A stretch of DNA of 64,000 bases from Streptomyces albofaciens JCM 4342 (GCF_008634025.1 NZ_PDCM01000002.1:2418001-2482000); one strand, 5' to 3'. Shown: positions 26,079 through 35,700, numbered from the stretch's first letter. The notes: a model not told the origin generated them from the sequence alone. Translations and numbers: made by a program.

Positions 26079-26104
26079 GACGCGGTGGGCGGGGAAGGTG
26101 GCCC

Positions 26105-26362
26105 ATGGGCCTGCTGGACAACCTCAAGAGCACGTCCGGTCCGCTCAGGGACCGGGCCGGTGATCTCGCGCAGCAGCACGGGGACCGGATCGAGCAGGGC
26201 CTCGACAGGGCCGCACGGGCGGTCGACGAGAAGACCGGGGGCAGGCACAGCCGTCAGGCCGGGACCGGCGCCGGCAAGGCGAAGGACGCCCTGGGCCGGA
26301 CGGCCGGGGAACCCCGCCGGCCCGACGGCGGCGGCCCCGGCTCGCGGGGCCCGGCTTCCTGA
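26105..26362 (+). CDS. MT0933-like antitoxin-family protein (apparently orphan)
   Basis: The 85-residue protein fits the MT0933 antitoxin-like family: MGLLDNLKS at the start, amphipathic repeats DRAGDLAQQHGDRIEQGLDRA, and DEKTGGRHS, then a Gly/Pro-rich tail. In M. tuberculosis the relative pairs with a polyketide-cyclase-like toxin; no such partner is encoded here. GGAAGG precedes the ATG. It ends at a 16-bp stem terminator. The toxin-antitoxin role is only inherited from the family name. Confidence 0.72.
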   Translation: MGLLDNLKSTSGPLRDRAGDLAQQHGDRIEQGLDRAARAVDEKTGGRHSRQAGTGAGKAKDALGRTAGEPRRPDGGGPGSRGPAS

Positions 26363-26403
26363 GGCTGCCACCGGATCCTGGGCCGGACGGCCCGCACGGC
26401 GCA

Positions 26404-26438
26404 CGACGGCCGCGGAGCGACGCGCTCCGCGGCCGTCG
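26404..26438 (+). terminator. Terminator after the small-protein pair
   Basis: CGACGGCCGCGGAGCG (26404-26419) pairs perfectly with 26423-26438 around a 3-base loop. Confidence 0.85.
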
Positions 26439-26448
26439 GCGTGTACCC

Positions 26449-26650
26449 GGGCGCCCGTGCGCGGATCACGCTCCACGGCGCTTCCGTACGCCCTACGACA
26501 GCGCAGCTCCTACCGCCGGGGCGCCCGTGTGCGGACGACGCCCCACAGCGCTTTCGTACCCCTACGACAGCGCCGCTCCTACGGTTGAGCCGCTACCGAA
26601 CCGCTCCGGCACCGAACCGCTCCCACAACCGAACCGCTACCGCCGCCCCC
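26449..26650. repeat. 70-bp tandem duplication followed by short ACCGAACCGCT repeats
   Basis: The block starting GGGCGCCCGTG at 26449 recurs 70 bp later at 26519 with the shared segments CTCCACGGCGCTT / CCCCACAGCGCTT and CTACGACAGCGC. From about 26585 a short unit close to ACCGAACCGCT repeats at least three times. Together with the preceding terminator this fills the gap before the LigB-like gene; no gene is supported. Confidence 0.75.
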
Positions 26651-26667
26651 CGGCAACCGAGCCGCCC

Positions 26668-27378
26668 TCACGACCAGGCCGCCACGAAATACCCCACCCC
26701 GTAGGGAGCCTCCTCGCGCAGCAGCTCGCCGCGCAGCCCGGCGCCCTCCGCGGCGCCCGCCAGGACCTGCCAGCAAACCCGCCCCGACGCCTTCAGCTCG
26801 CTCGCCAGCTCCGCGTCCAGACCGGCCAGGGCCTCGGTGTCCGCGGCCCCCAGAGCGCGCGCCACGGCCGCGTCGAAGGCCTCGGCCCGCTCGTCGTAGT
26901 AACCCGGCGCCTTCACCGTCCGGCAAGCGCTGCCGTCGCCCATGACCAGCAGGGCGACCCGCTCCGCCGACGCCGCGATCTCCCGGCCGACCTGCGCGCA
27001 GCGGTCGCCGGCCAGCGGCTCCCCGACGCCCAGCCCCTCGACCGGCGCGTCCGCCCAGTCCGTACGGGCCAGCAGCCAGGCGCCGACCGACAGCGACGGC
27101 GGCAGCGGCCGCTCCGGGGGTGTCTCGGCGGCACCCAGGCTCACGTCCAGGTCCACGCCGAAGCCGCGGAAGGAGCCCACCGCGCCCTGTCCGTGCGGTC
27201 CGCGGCCCGCCTGTTCGGCGGGGCCGACGACGACCAGCCGGTCCGGCCGGGCCGCGGCGAGCACGCCGACCGCGTCGAGCGCGGCGGCCCGCAGGCCGTC
27301 CAGCTCGGGTGCGGCTCCGGAGGCGACTTCCGGGACGAGGACCGGCGGACACGGGCAGACGGCGGCGGCGACAAGCAT
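26668..27378 (-). CDS. Class III extradiol dioxygenase (LigB)-like protein
   Basis: The 236-residue protein begins MLVAAAVCPCPPVLVPEVA and carries the LVVVGPAEQ, VGEPLAGDRCAQVGREIAA and LLVMGDGSACR segments of a LigB-like fold commonly annotated in actinomycetes. The iron-binding His of true extradiol dioxygenases is not obvious at the usual N-terminal site (CPCPP replaces the HxP pattern), so catalysis is doubtful. ATG 27378 is the natural start because it opens the conserved strand. It lies downstream of miaB on the same strand with a 148-bp gap. Its role is unknown. Confidence 0.75.
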   Translation of the reverse strand: MLVAAAVCPCPPVLVPEVASGAAPELDGLRAAALDAVGVLAAARPDRLVVVGPAEQAGRGPHGQGAVGSFRGFGVDLDVSLGAAETPPERPLPPSLSVGAWLLARTDWADAPVEGLGVGEPLAGDRCAQVGREIAASAERVALLVMGDGSACRTVKAPGYYDERAEAFDAAVARALGAADTEALAGLDAELASELKASGRVCWQVLAGAAEGAGLRGELLREEAPYGVGYFVAAWS

Positions 27379-27526
27379 GGCTGGAACCCTAGCAAGGCGG
27401 CCGTACGGGACCCGGCAGCTCGTGCCGGGCACAATACGGCCGCCTGCCCGGGAGCCCGTGCCGGGCGCGTACGGGCGCCTTCCGGACGGCCCGTGGCTGC
27501 CCGCGTCCGCCGCCCCGCCCGGTCCG

Positions 27527-29011
27527 TCAGTCGCAGCCGCAGCCCGCGGCCGGGGCCGGGCTAGGCGCCGGGGCGCCGATCGTCGGCAGGCCCAGCATGA
27601 CGCCCGCCGGCTTGGCGGCCGGGGCGGCGTTGCGCTTCTCCCAGGCGTCGCCCGCGCGCGTACGGCGGACGGCCTGGACGGGGCCCTCGGCGAGCAGGTG
27701 GTGCGGGGCGGCGTAGGTGATCTCGACGGTCACCATGTCGCCGGGGCGCACCGGCTCCTCGGGGCGGGTGAAGTGCACCAGGCGGTTGTCGGGCGCGCGG
27801 CCGGACAGGCGGCGCGTGGCGTCGTCCTTGCGCCCCTCGCCCTCGGCGACCATGACCTCCAGGGTGCGGCCGACCTGCTTCTTGTTCTCCTCCCAGGAGA
27901 TCTCCTCCTGGAGGGCGACCAGCCGCTCGTAGCGCGCCTGGACGACCTCCTTGGGGATCTGGCCGTCCATCTCGGCGGCCGGGGTGCCCGGGCGCTTGGA
28001 GTACTGGAAGGTGAAGGCCTGCGCGAAGCGGGACTCGCGGACGACGTGGAGAGTCTGCTCGAAGTCCTCCTCGGTCTCGCCGGGGAAGCCGACGATGATG
28101 TCCGTGGAGATGGCGGCGTCCGGCATCGCGGCGCGCACCTTCTCGATGATGCCGAGGAAGCGCTCCTGGCGGTACGAGCGGCGCATCGCCTTCAGGACGG
28201 TGTCCGAGCCGGACTGCAGCGGCATGTGGAGCTGCGGCATCACGTTGGGCGTCTCGGCCATGGCGGCGATCACGTCGTCGGTGAAGTCGCGGGGGTGCGG
28301 CGAGGTGAAGCGGACCCGCTCCAGGCCCTCGATCTTCCCGCAGGCGCGCAGCAGCTTGCTGAACGCCTCGCGGTCGCCGATGTCGGAGCCGTAGGCGTTG
28401 ACGTTCTGGCCGAGCAGGGTGATCTCGGAGACGCCCTCGTCGACCAGTGCCTCGATCTCGGCGAGGATGTCGCCGGGGCGGCGGTCCTTCTCCTTGCCGC
28501 GCAGGGCGGGCACGATGCAGAAGGTGCAGGTGTTGTTGCAGCCGACCGAGATGGAGACCCACGCCGCGTAGGCGCTCTCGCGGCGGGTGGGCAGGGTGGA
28601 GGGGAACGCCTCCAGCGACTCGGCGATCTCCACCTGGGCCTCTTCCTGGACGCGGGCGCGCTCCAGGAGGACCGGCAGTTTGCCGATGTTGTGCGTCCCG
28701 AAGACCACGTCGACCCAGGGGGCCTTCTTGACGATGGTGTCGCGGTCCTTCTGGGCCAGGCAGCCGCCGACGGCGATCTGCATGCCCGGGCGCGCGGCCT
28801 TCTTGGGCGCGAGCTGGCCGAGGTTGCCGTAGAGCCGGTTGTCGGCGTTCTCCCGCACCGCGCAGGTGTTGAAGACGACGACATCGGCCCCTTCGGCGTC
28901 CTTGGGCGCAGGGACGTATCCGGCGTCCTCCAGCAGGCCCGAGAGCCGCTCGGAGTCGTGGACGTTCATCTGGCACCCGTAGGTGCGCACCTCGTATGTC
29001 TTCGCACTCAT
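27527..29011 (-). CDS. miaB: tRNA-2-methylthio-N6-dimethylallyladenosine synthase MiaB
   Basis: MiaB is a radical-SAM methylthiotransferase that acts on the i6A37 made by MiaA. The N-terminal domain has Cys in [17 protein letters not shown] and VGGCLAQKD for the auxiliary 4Fe-4S cluster. The radical-SAM motif is [11 protein letters not shown], and a C-terminal TRAM-like segment follows ([22 protein letters not shown]). The 494-residue length is normal; the last 40 residues are Ala/Pro rich and end GCGCD. The start ATG is at 29011, and the divergent TAXI gene begins 78 bp away. Confidence 0.96.
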   Translation of the reverse strand: MSAKTYEVRTYGCQMNVHDSERLSGLLEDAGYVPAPKDAEGADVVVFNTCAVRENADNRLYGNLGQLAPKKAARPGMQIAVGGCLAQKDRDTIVKKAPWVDVVFGTHNIGKLPVLLERARVQEEAQVEIAESLEAFPSTLPTRRESAYAAWVSISVGCNNTCTFCIVPALRGKEKDRRPGDILAEIEALVDEGVSEITLLGQNVNAYGSDIGDREAFSKLLRACGKIEGLERVRFTSPHPRDFTDDVIAAMAETPNVMPQLHMPLQSGSDTVLKAMRRSYRQERFLGIIEKVRAAMPDAAISTDIIVGFPGETEEDFEQTLHVVRESRFAQAFTFQYSKRPGTPAAEMDGQIPKEVVQARYERLVALQEEISWEENKKQVGRTLEVMVAEGEGRKDDATRRLSGRAPDNRLVHFTRPEEPVRPGDMVTVEITYAAPHHLLAEGPVQAVRRTRAGDAWEKRNAAPAAKPAGVMLGLPTIGAPAPSPAPAAGCGCD

Positions 29012-29088
29012 CTCAATCGACCAGGGTACGTGTTCCCACCGACACCTCGCCCCTCCCGTTCCGGGTACGGGACTGGCAGGATCCCGCC

Positions 29089-30087
29089 ATGGTTTCCGTA
29101 CTCCCCCGCACCGGCGGCCGCCGGGCGCTGCTCGCGGCCGCCGCCGCGCTGGTCGCGCTGGGTCTGCTGCTGTGGTGGCTGCTGCCGCTGGGCGGCCCGC
29201 CCACGCCGTCCGGGCAGGTGACGCTGACGACCGGGGTGCGGTCCGGGGTGTACGCGCGGTACGGCGAGCTGCTCAAGCAGGATCTGGGCCGGGACCTGCC
29301 GCGGGTCGACGTACGGCTGGTGAACAGCGCGGGATCGCTGGACAACCTGGACCAACTGGCGAACGGCCACGCCCAGTTCGGGATAGCGACCGCGGACGCG
29401 GTGGCCGAGCAGCAGCGCCTCCACCCGGGGGCGGGAGCCCGGCTGCGGGCCTGCGCGCGGCTGTACGACGACTACATCGCGCTGGTGGTACCGGCCGGCT
29501 CCCCCGTCCGCTCGGCCCGGGACCTGCGAGGGCTACGGGTCGGCGTGGGCGGGGACGGCTCGGGCGTCCAGCTGGTCACCCGGCATCTGCTGAAGGCGGC
29601 CGGGGTGGATTTCGGCCAGGACATCGAGGCGGTGCGGGTCGGCATCGACCGGATGCCGAAGCTGCTGGAGGAGAAGGAGCTGGACGCCTTCTTCTGGTCG
29701 GGCGGGCTGCCCACCTCGGCCGTGCAGCAGGTGGCCCGGCGGATGCCGGTACGGCTCGTCCAGCTCGGCGACCTGGTCCCGGCGCTGCACCGGCAGGGCG
29801 AGACGTCCCGCCACTACCGGGCGGCCGTGATGCCGGCCGACGCCTATCCGCAGGTGCAGAACGGGCAGGCGATCAAGACGGTCGCGGTCGCGAATCTGCT
29901 GGTGACCACCGACCGCGAGGACCCGGTTCTGGTCGAGGCGATCACCCGGACCGTCATAAGGAGCCGGGACCGGATCGGCACGGAGGTGCACGCCGCGCAG
30001 AAGGTGGATCTGCGGACCGCGGTGTTCACCGATCCGCTGCCGCTGCACGAGGGCGCGCGGCGGTACTACGTGTCGGAGAAGCCGTAG
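29089..30087 (+). CDS. TAXI-family TRAP-type solute-binding lipoprotein-like protein
   Basis: The 332-residue protein has an N-terminal membrane/signal segment ([23 protein letters not shown]) and a periplasmic-binding-like domain of the TAXI family: [66 protein letters not shown] and [16 protein letters not shown]. These proteins normally feed TRAP transporters, but no TRAP permease genes are adjacent, so it may act as an orphan sensor or binding protein. ATG 29089 follows CAGGA by eight bases. No clear lipobox Cys is visible, so the hydrophobic segment may be an uncleaved anchor. Confidence 0.85.
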   Translation: MVSVLPRTGGRRALLAAAAALVALGLLLWWLLPLGGPPTPSGQVTLTTGVRSGVYARYGELLKQDLGRDLPRVDVRLVNSAGSLDNLDQLANGHAQFGIATADAVAEQQRLHPGAGARLRACARLYDDYIALVVPAGSPVRSARDLRGLRVGVGGDGSGVQLVTRHLLKAAGVDFGQDIEAVRVGIDRMPKLLEEKELDAFFWSGGLPTSAVQQVARRMPVRLVQLGDLVPALHRQGETSRHYRAAVMPADAYPQVQNGQAIKTVAVANLLVTTDREDPVLVEAITRTVIRSRDRIGTEVHAAQKVDLRTAVFTDPLPLHEGARRYYVSEKP

Positions 30088-30364
30088 GGACGCGTACGGA
30101 CGCCCGCCGGACGAGCCGTACGGAACGGTAACGCCGGACGAGCCGTGCGGAATACCCGGAGCCGTACGGACGCCCGCCGGACAAGCCGTACGGACGCGCC
30201 GTGCAGACCGGCGCGGGGCACGTGCAGGCGCGGGGCACGTGCAGGCGCGCGCCGCACAAGCCGTGCGGACCGGCGCCGCTGCGGGTGGCGTACGGACGCC
30301 GGCAAAACCCATGACCGCCCGGCGCGGGGCGCGTACGGGCAGCCCGTGCGCGCCCCGGCGCGCG
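30088..30364. repeat. Repeat-rich convergent intergenic region
   Basis: The 277 bases between the TAXI and helicase stops carry several imperfect copies of CGCCGGACGAGCCGTACGG and CCGTACGGACGCC, plus a perfect 18-bp tandem duplication around GCGGGGCACGTGCAGGC (about 30212-30247). No gene is supported. Some copies can fold and may stop transcription from both sides. Confidence 0.65.
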
Positions 30365-31816
30365 TCAGGACTGGGGCGTCCGCGGGGTGCGCGGTCCCTT
30401 CGGGCCGCGGGCGGGGCGCCGGGCCGGGCGGGCGCCGTTCGCGGCGCCCGCCGCGCTGCCCGCCGAGCCGCCGGAGCCACCGGAGCCGCCCCGGCGCGGA
30501 CGCCGCCGCCGTCCGCCGCCACCGCCGGCGCCCGTCGTCTTCGGCCGCTCCTGCTGCGCGGGCACGTCGAGCACCACCGGCTGTCCGGACGGGCTCCGCG
30601 CGCCCGTGATGCGTATCAGTTCGCTGTCGCCCGGCCGGACCCGTGCCGTACCGGGGGTGATCTTCGCGCGGGCCATCAGCCGGCTCATGTCCCGGCGCTG
30701 GCCGGGCGTGACCAGGGTGACGACGGTGCCGGACTCGCCGGCCCGCGCGGTCCGGCCGCCGCGGTGCAGATAGTCCTTGGCCTCGGTCGGCGGGTCGACG
30801 TTGACCACCAGGTCGAGGCCGTCGATGTGGATGCCGCGGGCGGCGACGTTGGTGGCGATCAGCGCGGTGGCCCGGCCGGTGCGGAACTGCTCCAGGGTGC
30901 GGGTGCGCTGCGGCTGGGACTTGCCGCCGTGCAGCGCCGCGGCCCGTACACCCTGGGACAGCAGGTGCTTGGTGAGCCGGTCGGCGCCGCGCTTGGTGTC
31001 CACGAACATGATCACGCGGCCGTCGCGGGCGGCGATCTCGGTCGCGGCGGCACGCTTGTCGGTGTCCTCCACGTACAGCACGTGGTGCTCCATGGTGGTG
31101 ACCGTCGCGGCCGACGGGTCCACGGAGTGGGTGACGGGGTCGGTCAGGAACCGGCGGACGAGCTTGTCGACGTTGCGGTCCAGCGTCGCGGAGAACAGCA
31201 TCCGCTGGCCGTCCGGGTCGACCTTCTCCATCAGGCGGGTGACCTGCGGCAGAAAGCCCATGTCGGTCATCTGGTCGGCCTCGTCCAGGACCGTGACGGC
31301 GACCTGGGCGAGGGTGCAGGCGCGGCGGTCCAGCAGGTCGGCGAGCCGGCCCGGGGTGGCGACCAGGATCTCGGCGCCCTTGCGCAGCGCGGCGATCTGG
31401 CGGTTGATCGAGGTGCCGCCGACGACCGTGGTGGTACGCAGGCCCACCGCCGCGGCGTACGGGGCGAGCGCCTCGGTGACCTGGGTGGCCAGTTCGCGGG
31501 TGGGCACCAGTACCAGCGCCAGCGGGCTCTTGCTCTCGGCGCGGCGTCCGGCCGTACGGCTGAGCATCGCCAGCCCGAAGGCGAGGGTCTTGCCGGAGCC
31601 GGTCCGGCCGCGGCCCAGGACGTCCCGGCCCGCGAGGGTGGCGGGCAGCGTCGCGGCCTGGATGGGGAACGGCTCGGTGACGCCCTGCGCGCGCAGCGCG
31701 GTCTGGAGGGCCGGTGCCAGCGGCAGCTCGTCGAAGGAGACGGCGGGCGGCTGGGGTGACGTCCGCGCGGACGTCTTCGGTGCGGCGCTCTGTCGCGGTG
31801 CGGTCGCTCGGGTCAC
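30365..31816 (-). CDS. DEAD-box ATP-dependent RNA helicase
   Basis: The 483-residue helicase has the Q motif (FDELPLAPALQTAL...PFPIQAATLP), motif I GRTGSGKTLAFGLA, PTRELATQV, TPGRLADLL, DEAD in VLDEADQMTDMGF, SAT in LFSATLD, and C-terminal motifs IATNVAARGIHID and YLHRGGRTARAG. The last 90 residues are a Gly/Arg/Pro-rich tail suited to RNA binding. GTG 31816 follows AAGG by seven bases. It lies 158 bp downstream of a cold-shock protein gene on the same strand, but a strong palindrome separates them, so it probably has its own promoter. It likely unwinds structured RNA at low temperature. Confidence 0.93.
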   Translation of the reverse strand: MTRATAPRQSAAPKTSARTSPQPPAVSFDELPLAPALQTALRAQGVTEPFPIQAATLPATLAGRDVLGRGRTGSGKTLAFGLAMLSRTAGRRAESKSPLALVLVPTRELATQVTEALAPYAAAVGLRTTTVVGGTSINRQIAALRKGAEILVATPGRLADLLDRRACTLAQVAVTVLDEADQMTDMGFLPQVTRLMEKVDPDGQRMLFSATLDRNVDKLVRRFLTDPVTHSVDPSAATVTTMEHHVLYVEDTDKRAAATEIAARDGRVIMFVDTKRGADRLTKHLLSQGVRAAALHGGKSQPQRTRTLEQFRTGRATALIATNVAARGIHIDGLDLVVNVDPPTEAKDYLHRGGRTARAGESGTVVTLVTPGQRRDMSRLMARAKITPGTARVRPGDSELIRITGARSPSGQPVVLDVPAQQERPKTTGAGGGGGRRRRPRRGGSGGSGGSAGSAAGAANGARPARRPARGPKGPRTPRTPQS

Positions 31817-31926
31817 TGAAAGCCCTTCTGTGGCGGGGAGGGTGCCGTGCGGTCTCGGGACCGCGGGTACGGGTGTGCGCCCGCGGGCCGTACGGCCGAC
31901 GGCGCGTACGGACGCGTACGCATACG

Positions 31927-31960
31927 GACGGGGCCCGCACCGGCCGGTGCGGGCCCCGTC
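31927..31960 (-). terminator. Perfect 34-bp palindrome, terminator of the cold-shock gene
   Basis: Seventeen bases at 31927-31943 (GACGGGGCCCGCACCGG) are exactly complementary to 31944-31960. It lies 15 bp after the csp stop on the minus strand. Confidence 0.85.
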
Positions 31961-31974
31961 CGCGGACGCGCGCG

Positions 31975-32178
31975 TCAGGCGGGGATGATGTTCTCCGCCT
32001 GCGGGCCCTTCGGGCCCTGGGTCACGTCGAAGTTGACCTTCTGGCCTTCCAGGAGCTCACGGAAGCCCTGGGCCTGAATGTTCGAGTAGTGGGCGAAGAC
32101 GTCGGGGCCGCCGCCGTCCTGCTCGATGAAGCCGAAGCCCTTTTCCGAGTTGAACCACTTCACGGTGCCGGTGGCCAT
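31975..32178 (-). CDS. Cold-shock domain protein (CspA family)
   Basis: This is a 67-residue single cold-shock domain with both RNP motifs, KGFGFIEQ and VFAHYS, and the usual start [15 protein letters not shown]. It binds single-stranded RNA or DNA as a chaperone or antiterminator. AAGGAGAAAAAC gives a very strong ribosome site at ATG 32178. The leader (32179 to about 32350) can form a hairpin around 32281-32305 (CGCCCGG...CCGGGCG), as in other cold-shock genes with structured leaders. The stretch beyond it, to the gluK stop at 32404, holds no gene. Confidence 0.95.
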   Translation of the reverse strand: MATGTVKWFNSEKGFGFIEQDGGGPDVFAHYSNIQAQGFRELLEGQKVNFDVTQGPKGPQAENIIPA

Positions 32179-32403
32179 GTTTTTCTCCTTCTGGAGGCGC
32201 AAACCGGAGACCGCACTGCGCGGCCTCCACGTCGCCGAGATGATCGCCACACACCGGATGAAGGTCCGGAAAACAAGGAACGCCCGGGGCTTCAGCCTCC
32301 GGGCGCGCACAAAGTTCATGGGTACCACAACTGCAACGTCTTCAACGGTAGCACACGTCCGCGCCGGCGGCCGGTGGCGCGGGACGGCGCCCGGCGCGGG
32401 CGG

Positions 32404-33816
32404 TCAGGGCGCGGTGCGCGGCAGGTCCACGGTCACCTCCAGCCCGTGCGGCCGGTGGGGCGCGAAGGAGAGGGTGGCGCCCCCGGCGGCCAGCAACGCG
32501 CGGGTGATCGACAGGCCCAGGCCGGAACCGGAGACGTTCTGGTGGCGTCCGCTGCGCCAGAAGCGGTCGCCGATACGGGCCAGTTCGTCCTCGGTGAGGC
32601 CGGGCCCGTGGTCGCGGACGGTGATCCGTACGCGTTCGCCGTCCGGTGCCACGCCGACGGTGACCCGCTCCCCGGCGGGCGTGAACTTCAGGGCGTTGTC
32701 GACCAGTGCGTCCAGGGCGCTGGAGAGGGCGACCGGGTCCGCCCAGCCCGTGACGGCCCGCTGCCCCTCGTAGGACAGCAGCACCCCCTTGTCGTCGGCC
32801 AGCGGGCGCCAGGAGTCGACGCGTTCGGCGGCCAGCGCGGCGACGTCGGTGAGCTGGAGGTCGGCGGCGGCGTGTTCGGCGAGCGCCAGGTCCAGCAGGT
32901 CGTCCAGGACCCGGGCGAGGCGCTTGCCCTCCGTACGGACGGAGGCGATCTCCGGGTTGCCGTCGGGGAGCTCCAGGGCGAGCAGCTCGATGCGCAGCAG
33001 CAGCGCGGAGAGCGGGTTGCGCAGCTGGTGGGAGGCGTCGGCGACGAAGGCGCGCTGCTGCTCCAGCACGTCTTCGACGTTGTCGGCCATCTCGTTGAAC
33101 GAGCGGGCCAGGCGGCGCAGTTCCGGCGGTCCGGAGGCCGGGGCGACCCGGGAGTTCATCCGGCCGGTCGCGATGTCGTGGCTCACCGCGTCCAGGATGC
33201 GCACCGGGCGCAGCACCCAGCCGGTGAGCCGGAAGGCGGCGGCCACCGCGACGAGCATGGCCAGGAACTCCCCGGCCGCGATCAGCAGCCAGCCGTGCAG
33301 GATGCGCGAGCGCATCCGCCCGGTGGGCGAGTCGGTGAAGACCACGGCCACCACGTCGCCGTCCCGGATGACGGGCGAGGCGACGGGGATGCGGCCGCCG
33401 CTCTCCCAGGGCAGGATCTGGCGGGGGTCGTGGCTGCGGCGGCCCGCCAGCGCTTCGCTGAAGGCCCGCGCGCCCTCCCCCTCCTCCGGTACGCGCCAGC
33501 CGGCGGGAGCCGCCGCCATGGGCGTCCCGTCGCGGAAGAAGACGCCCGCGCGGATGCCGTACAGCTCGTGGTAGCGCCGCAGCTCGGCGCCGAGCATGGA
33601 CTGCCGCTCGTCCTCCTCGTCGGGGGTTCCGCGGCCGGCGCCGGGGCGGGCGGTGACGTACTGCGCCAGGGAGGCGAAGCGCGCCGCGTCGTCGATCCGG
33701 TCGACGACCACCCGCTGCTGTTCGACGGTGGCGGTGATGCCGGCGAGCGGGAAGCCGAGCGCGAGCAGCACGCCGGCCAGCAGGACGATCAGGAGCGGGA
33801 GGAGTCGGGTGCGCAC
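32404..33816 (-). CDS. gluK: Sensor histidine kinase, GluK type
   Basis: The 470-residue kinase has a first membrane helix (LLPLLIVLLAGVLLALGFPLAG), an extracytoplasmic domain of about 130 residues, a second helix (LLIAAGEFLAMLVAVAAAFRLT), HAMP, HisKA (FVADASHQLRNPLSAL, His phosphorylated) and HATPase (VDNALKFTPAGERV, RDHGPGLTE, GSGLGLSI). It overlaps no gene and starts with GTG 18 bp after the gluR stop, so it is the second gene of a gluR-gluK operon. The pair is divergent from gluABCD, and in S. coelicolor GluR-GluK senses extracellular glutamate and controls that transporter. Assignment rests on family and gene order. Confidence 0.88.
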   Translation of the reverse strand: MRTRLLPLLIVLLAGVLLALGFPLAGITATVEQQRVVVDRIDDAARFASLAQYVTARPGAGRGTPDEEDERQSMLGAELRRYHELYGIRAGVFFRDGTPMAAAPAGWRVPEEGEGARAFSEALAGRRSHDPRQILPWESGGRIPVASPVIRDGDVVAVVFTDSPTGRMRSRILHGWLLIAAGEFLAMLVAVAAAFRLTGWVLRPVRILDAVSHDIATGRMNSRVAPASGPPELRRLARSFNEMADNVEDVLEQQRAFVADASHQLRNPLSALLLRIELLALELPDGNPEIASVRTEGKRLARVLDDLLDLALAEHAAADLQLTDVAALAAERVDSWRPLADDKGVLLSYEGQRAVTGWADPVALSSALDALVDNALKFTPAGERVTVGVAPDGERVRITVRDHGPGLTEDELARIGDRFWRSGRHQNVSGSGLGLSITRALLAAGGATLSFAPHRPHGLEVTVDLPRTAP

Positions 33817-33834
33817 GGTGCGGTGCCGGGGCCG

Positions 33835-34575
33835 TCAGGAGGCGGGGCCGGCCGGTGACACGGCGGCGGGCGGCGCCACGAGCCGGTAGCCGACCCCGCG
33901 CACCGTCTCGATCAGCGCGGGCATGCCCAGCTTCGCGCGCAGCGAGGCGATGTGCACCTCCAGCGTCCGGCCGGTCCCCTCCCAGCTGGTGCGCCACACC
34001 TCGCTGATGATCTGCTCCCGCCGGAAGACCACGCCGGGCCGCTGCGCGAGCAGGGCGAGCAGGTCGAACTCCTTGCGGGTGAGCGGTACGGCGGCGCCGC
34101 CCACGGCCACCTGGCGGGTGGGCAGTTCGATGGTGACGGCGCCCAGCCGCAGCGCCTCGCGCGGCGTGCCCTCGGTGGCGGGCGGCTCGCCGCCGGGGGA
34201 CGGCGCGGAGGTGCGGCGCCGGCTGACGGCGTGGATACGGGCGAGCAGTTCGCCGGTGTCGTACGGCTTGACCACGTAGTCGTCCGCACCGAGGTTCAGG
34301 CCGTGGATCCGCGAGCGTACGTCCGCCCGCGCGGTCACCATGATCACCGGGGTGGCGCTGATGCGCCGGATCCGGCCACAGACCTCGAAGCCGTCCTGGT
34401 CGGGCAGGCCGAGGTCGAGCAGGACCACCCCGAAGGGGTCCCGGTCGCCGGGGAGCAGGGCCTGCAGCGCCTCCTCGCCGCTGCGCGCGTGGCTGACGTC
34501 GAAGCCGTGCCGGGACAGCACCGCGGACAGGGCGGCCGCGACATGGTCGTCGTCCTCCACGAGCAGCAGCCGCAC
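33835..34575 (-). CDS. gluR: OmpR-family response regulator, GluR type
   Basis: This 246-residue regulator has a receiver domain (VRLLLVEDDDHVAAAL, phosphorylation Asp in VVLLDLGLPDQDG, Lys in DDYVVKPYDTGEL) and a winged-helix output domain (LTRKEFDLLALLAQRPGVVFRREQI to IETVRGVGYRLVAP). GTG 34575 follows GAGGAGG at six bases; the frame open upstream adds only shadow sequence. It precedes gluK in one operon. Its likely target is the shared intergenic region in front of gluA. Confidence 0.9.
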   Translation of the reverse strand: MRLLLVEDDDHVAAALSAVLSRHGFDVSHARSGEEALQALLPGDRDPFGVVLLDLGLPDQDGFEVCGRIRRISATPVIMVTARADVRSRIHGLNLGADDYVVKPYDTGELLARIHAVSRRRTSAPSPGGEPPATEGTPREALRLGAVTIELPTRQVAVGGAAVPLTRKEFDLLALLAQRPGVVFRREQIISEVWRTSWEGTGRTLEVHIASLRAKLGMPALIETVRGVGYRLVAPPAAVSPAGPAS

Positions 34576-34914
34576 CGGCCCCCTCCTCACGCTTGTCCGC
34601 CCCGGCAGCGCATATCTGGACGTGCGGGCGCATAGGTGTACGTCCGCACGCGGGCGCGTACGGGGTCGGGCCGCCCGCGGGGCGGCCAAAAGGCATCTAC
34701 GGCGATGGACGGCACGCGCGTCAAGGGGGTATTCCCGGAGGGGCGGTTCCGTTATGCAGCCGGTACACCGGGCGCCGGGGCCGCGCGCCCCGTTCACGCC
34801 GCGTGTCGCACCGCGGCCGTATCGTTATGCTCAAATCCCGCTCAGATGTGATGACGCTGGTCGCGGGGCGTCATTAGGGTCCTCCCCAACCGAGGAGGAC
34901 GGAGCTGTACGCCG
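34576..34914. promoter_or_regulatory. gluR / gluA divergent control region
   Basis: These 339 bases separate the divergent gluR-gluK and gluABCD operons and should hold both promoters and the GluR operator. I see two GTTATGC elements (near 34752 and 34823) and an AT-rich patch (34820-34875) before gluA, but no operator I can name. Confidence 0.55.
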
Positions 34915-35700
34915 ATGAGCGAAGTATCGGTGACCAAGAGCGACAAGGGTCCCGCACCGGCGGGTGACCCGCTGGTCGTGCTGGACAACGTGAACAAGCA
35001 CTTCGGCGCGCTGCACGTGCTCCAGGACATCGACCTGACCATCCGGCGCGGTGAGGTGGTCGTGGTGATCGGACCCTCCGGGTCCGGCAAATCGACCCTG
35101 TGCCGCACGATCAACCGGCTGGAGACCGTCGACTCCGGTTCCATAGCGATCGACGGCAAGCCGCTGCCGCAGGAGGGGCGCGAGCTGGCCCGGCTCCGCG
35201 CCGACGTGGGCATGGTCTTCCAGTCCTTCAACCTCTTCGCGCACAAGACGGTGCTGGAGAACGTGATGCTGGGCCAGACCAAGGTCCGCCGCACGGACAA
35301 GAAGGCGGCCGAGGAGAAGGCCCGGGCCCTGCTGGACCGGGTGGGGGTCGGCACCCAGGCGGACAAGTACCCCGCCCAGCTGTCCGGTGGGCAGCAGCAG
35401 CGGGTGGCGATCGCCCGGGCCCTGGCGATGGACCCGAAGGTCATGCTTTTCGACGAGCCGACCTCCGCCCTCGACCCGGAGATGATCAACGAGGTGCTGG
35501 AGGTCATGCAGCAGCTCGCCCGGGACGGCATGACGATGGTCGTGGTCACCCACGAGATGGGCTTCGCCCGCTCGGCGGCCAACCGCGTCGTCTTCATGGC
35601 GGACGGCCGGATCGTCGAAGAGGCCGAGCCGAACCAGTTCTTCAACAACCCGCGCAGCGACCGGGCCAAGGACTTCCTCTCGAAGATCCTCCACCACTGA
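34915..35700 (+). CDS. gluA: Glutamate ABC transporter ATP-binding protein GluA
   Basis: The 261-residue ATPase of the polar amino acid uptake family has Walker [14 protein letters not shown]-loop [11 protein letters not shown], signature [15 protein letters not shown], Walker [13 protein letters not shown] and H-loop VVVTHEMGF. It powers import of glutamate through GluC/GluD. The ATG lies 10 bp after GGAG. It is the first gene of gluABCD; gluB starts 55 bp later. Confidence 0.93.
   Translation: MSEVSVTKSDKGPAPAGDPLVVLDNVNKHFGALHVLQDIDLTIRRGEVVVVIGPSGSGKSTLCRTINRLETVDSGSIAIDGKPLPQEGRELARLRADVGMVFQSFNLFAHKTVLENVMLGQTKVRRTDKKAAEEKARALLDRVGVGTQADKYPAQLSGGQQQRVAIARALAMDPKVMLFDEPTSALDPEMINEVLEVMQQLARDGMTMVVVTHEMGFARSAANRVVFMADGRIVEEAEPNQFFNNPRSDRAKDFLSKILHH

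Noticed and set aside
25809..26362. Toxin-antitoxin module
   Set aside because: The second protein belongs to an antitoxin-like family, but the first has no toxin fold or catalytic residues, so a module is not supported.
26942..29221. A 759-codon plus-strand open frame opposite miaB
   Set aside because: The miaB frame has all catalytic motifs and the opposite frame has none.
31927..31960. Operator or attachment site from the perfect palindrome
   Set aside because: Its place directly after the cold-shock gene stop fits a terminator; no integrase, duplication or second copy is present.
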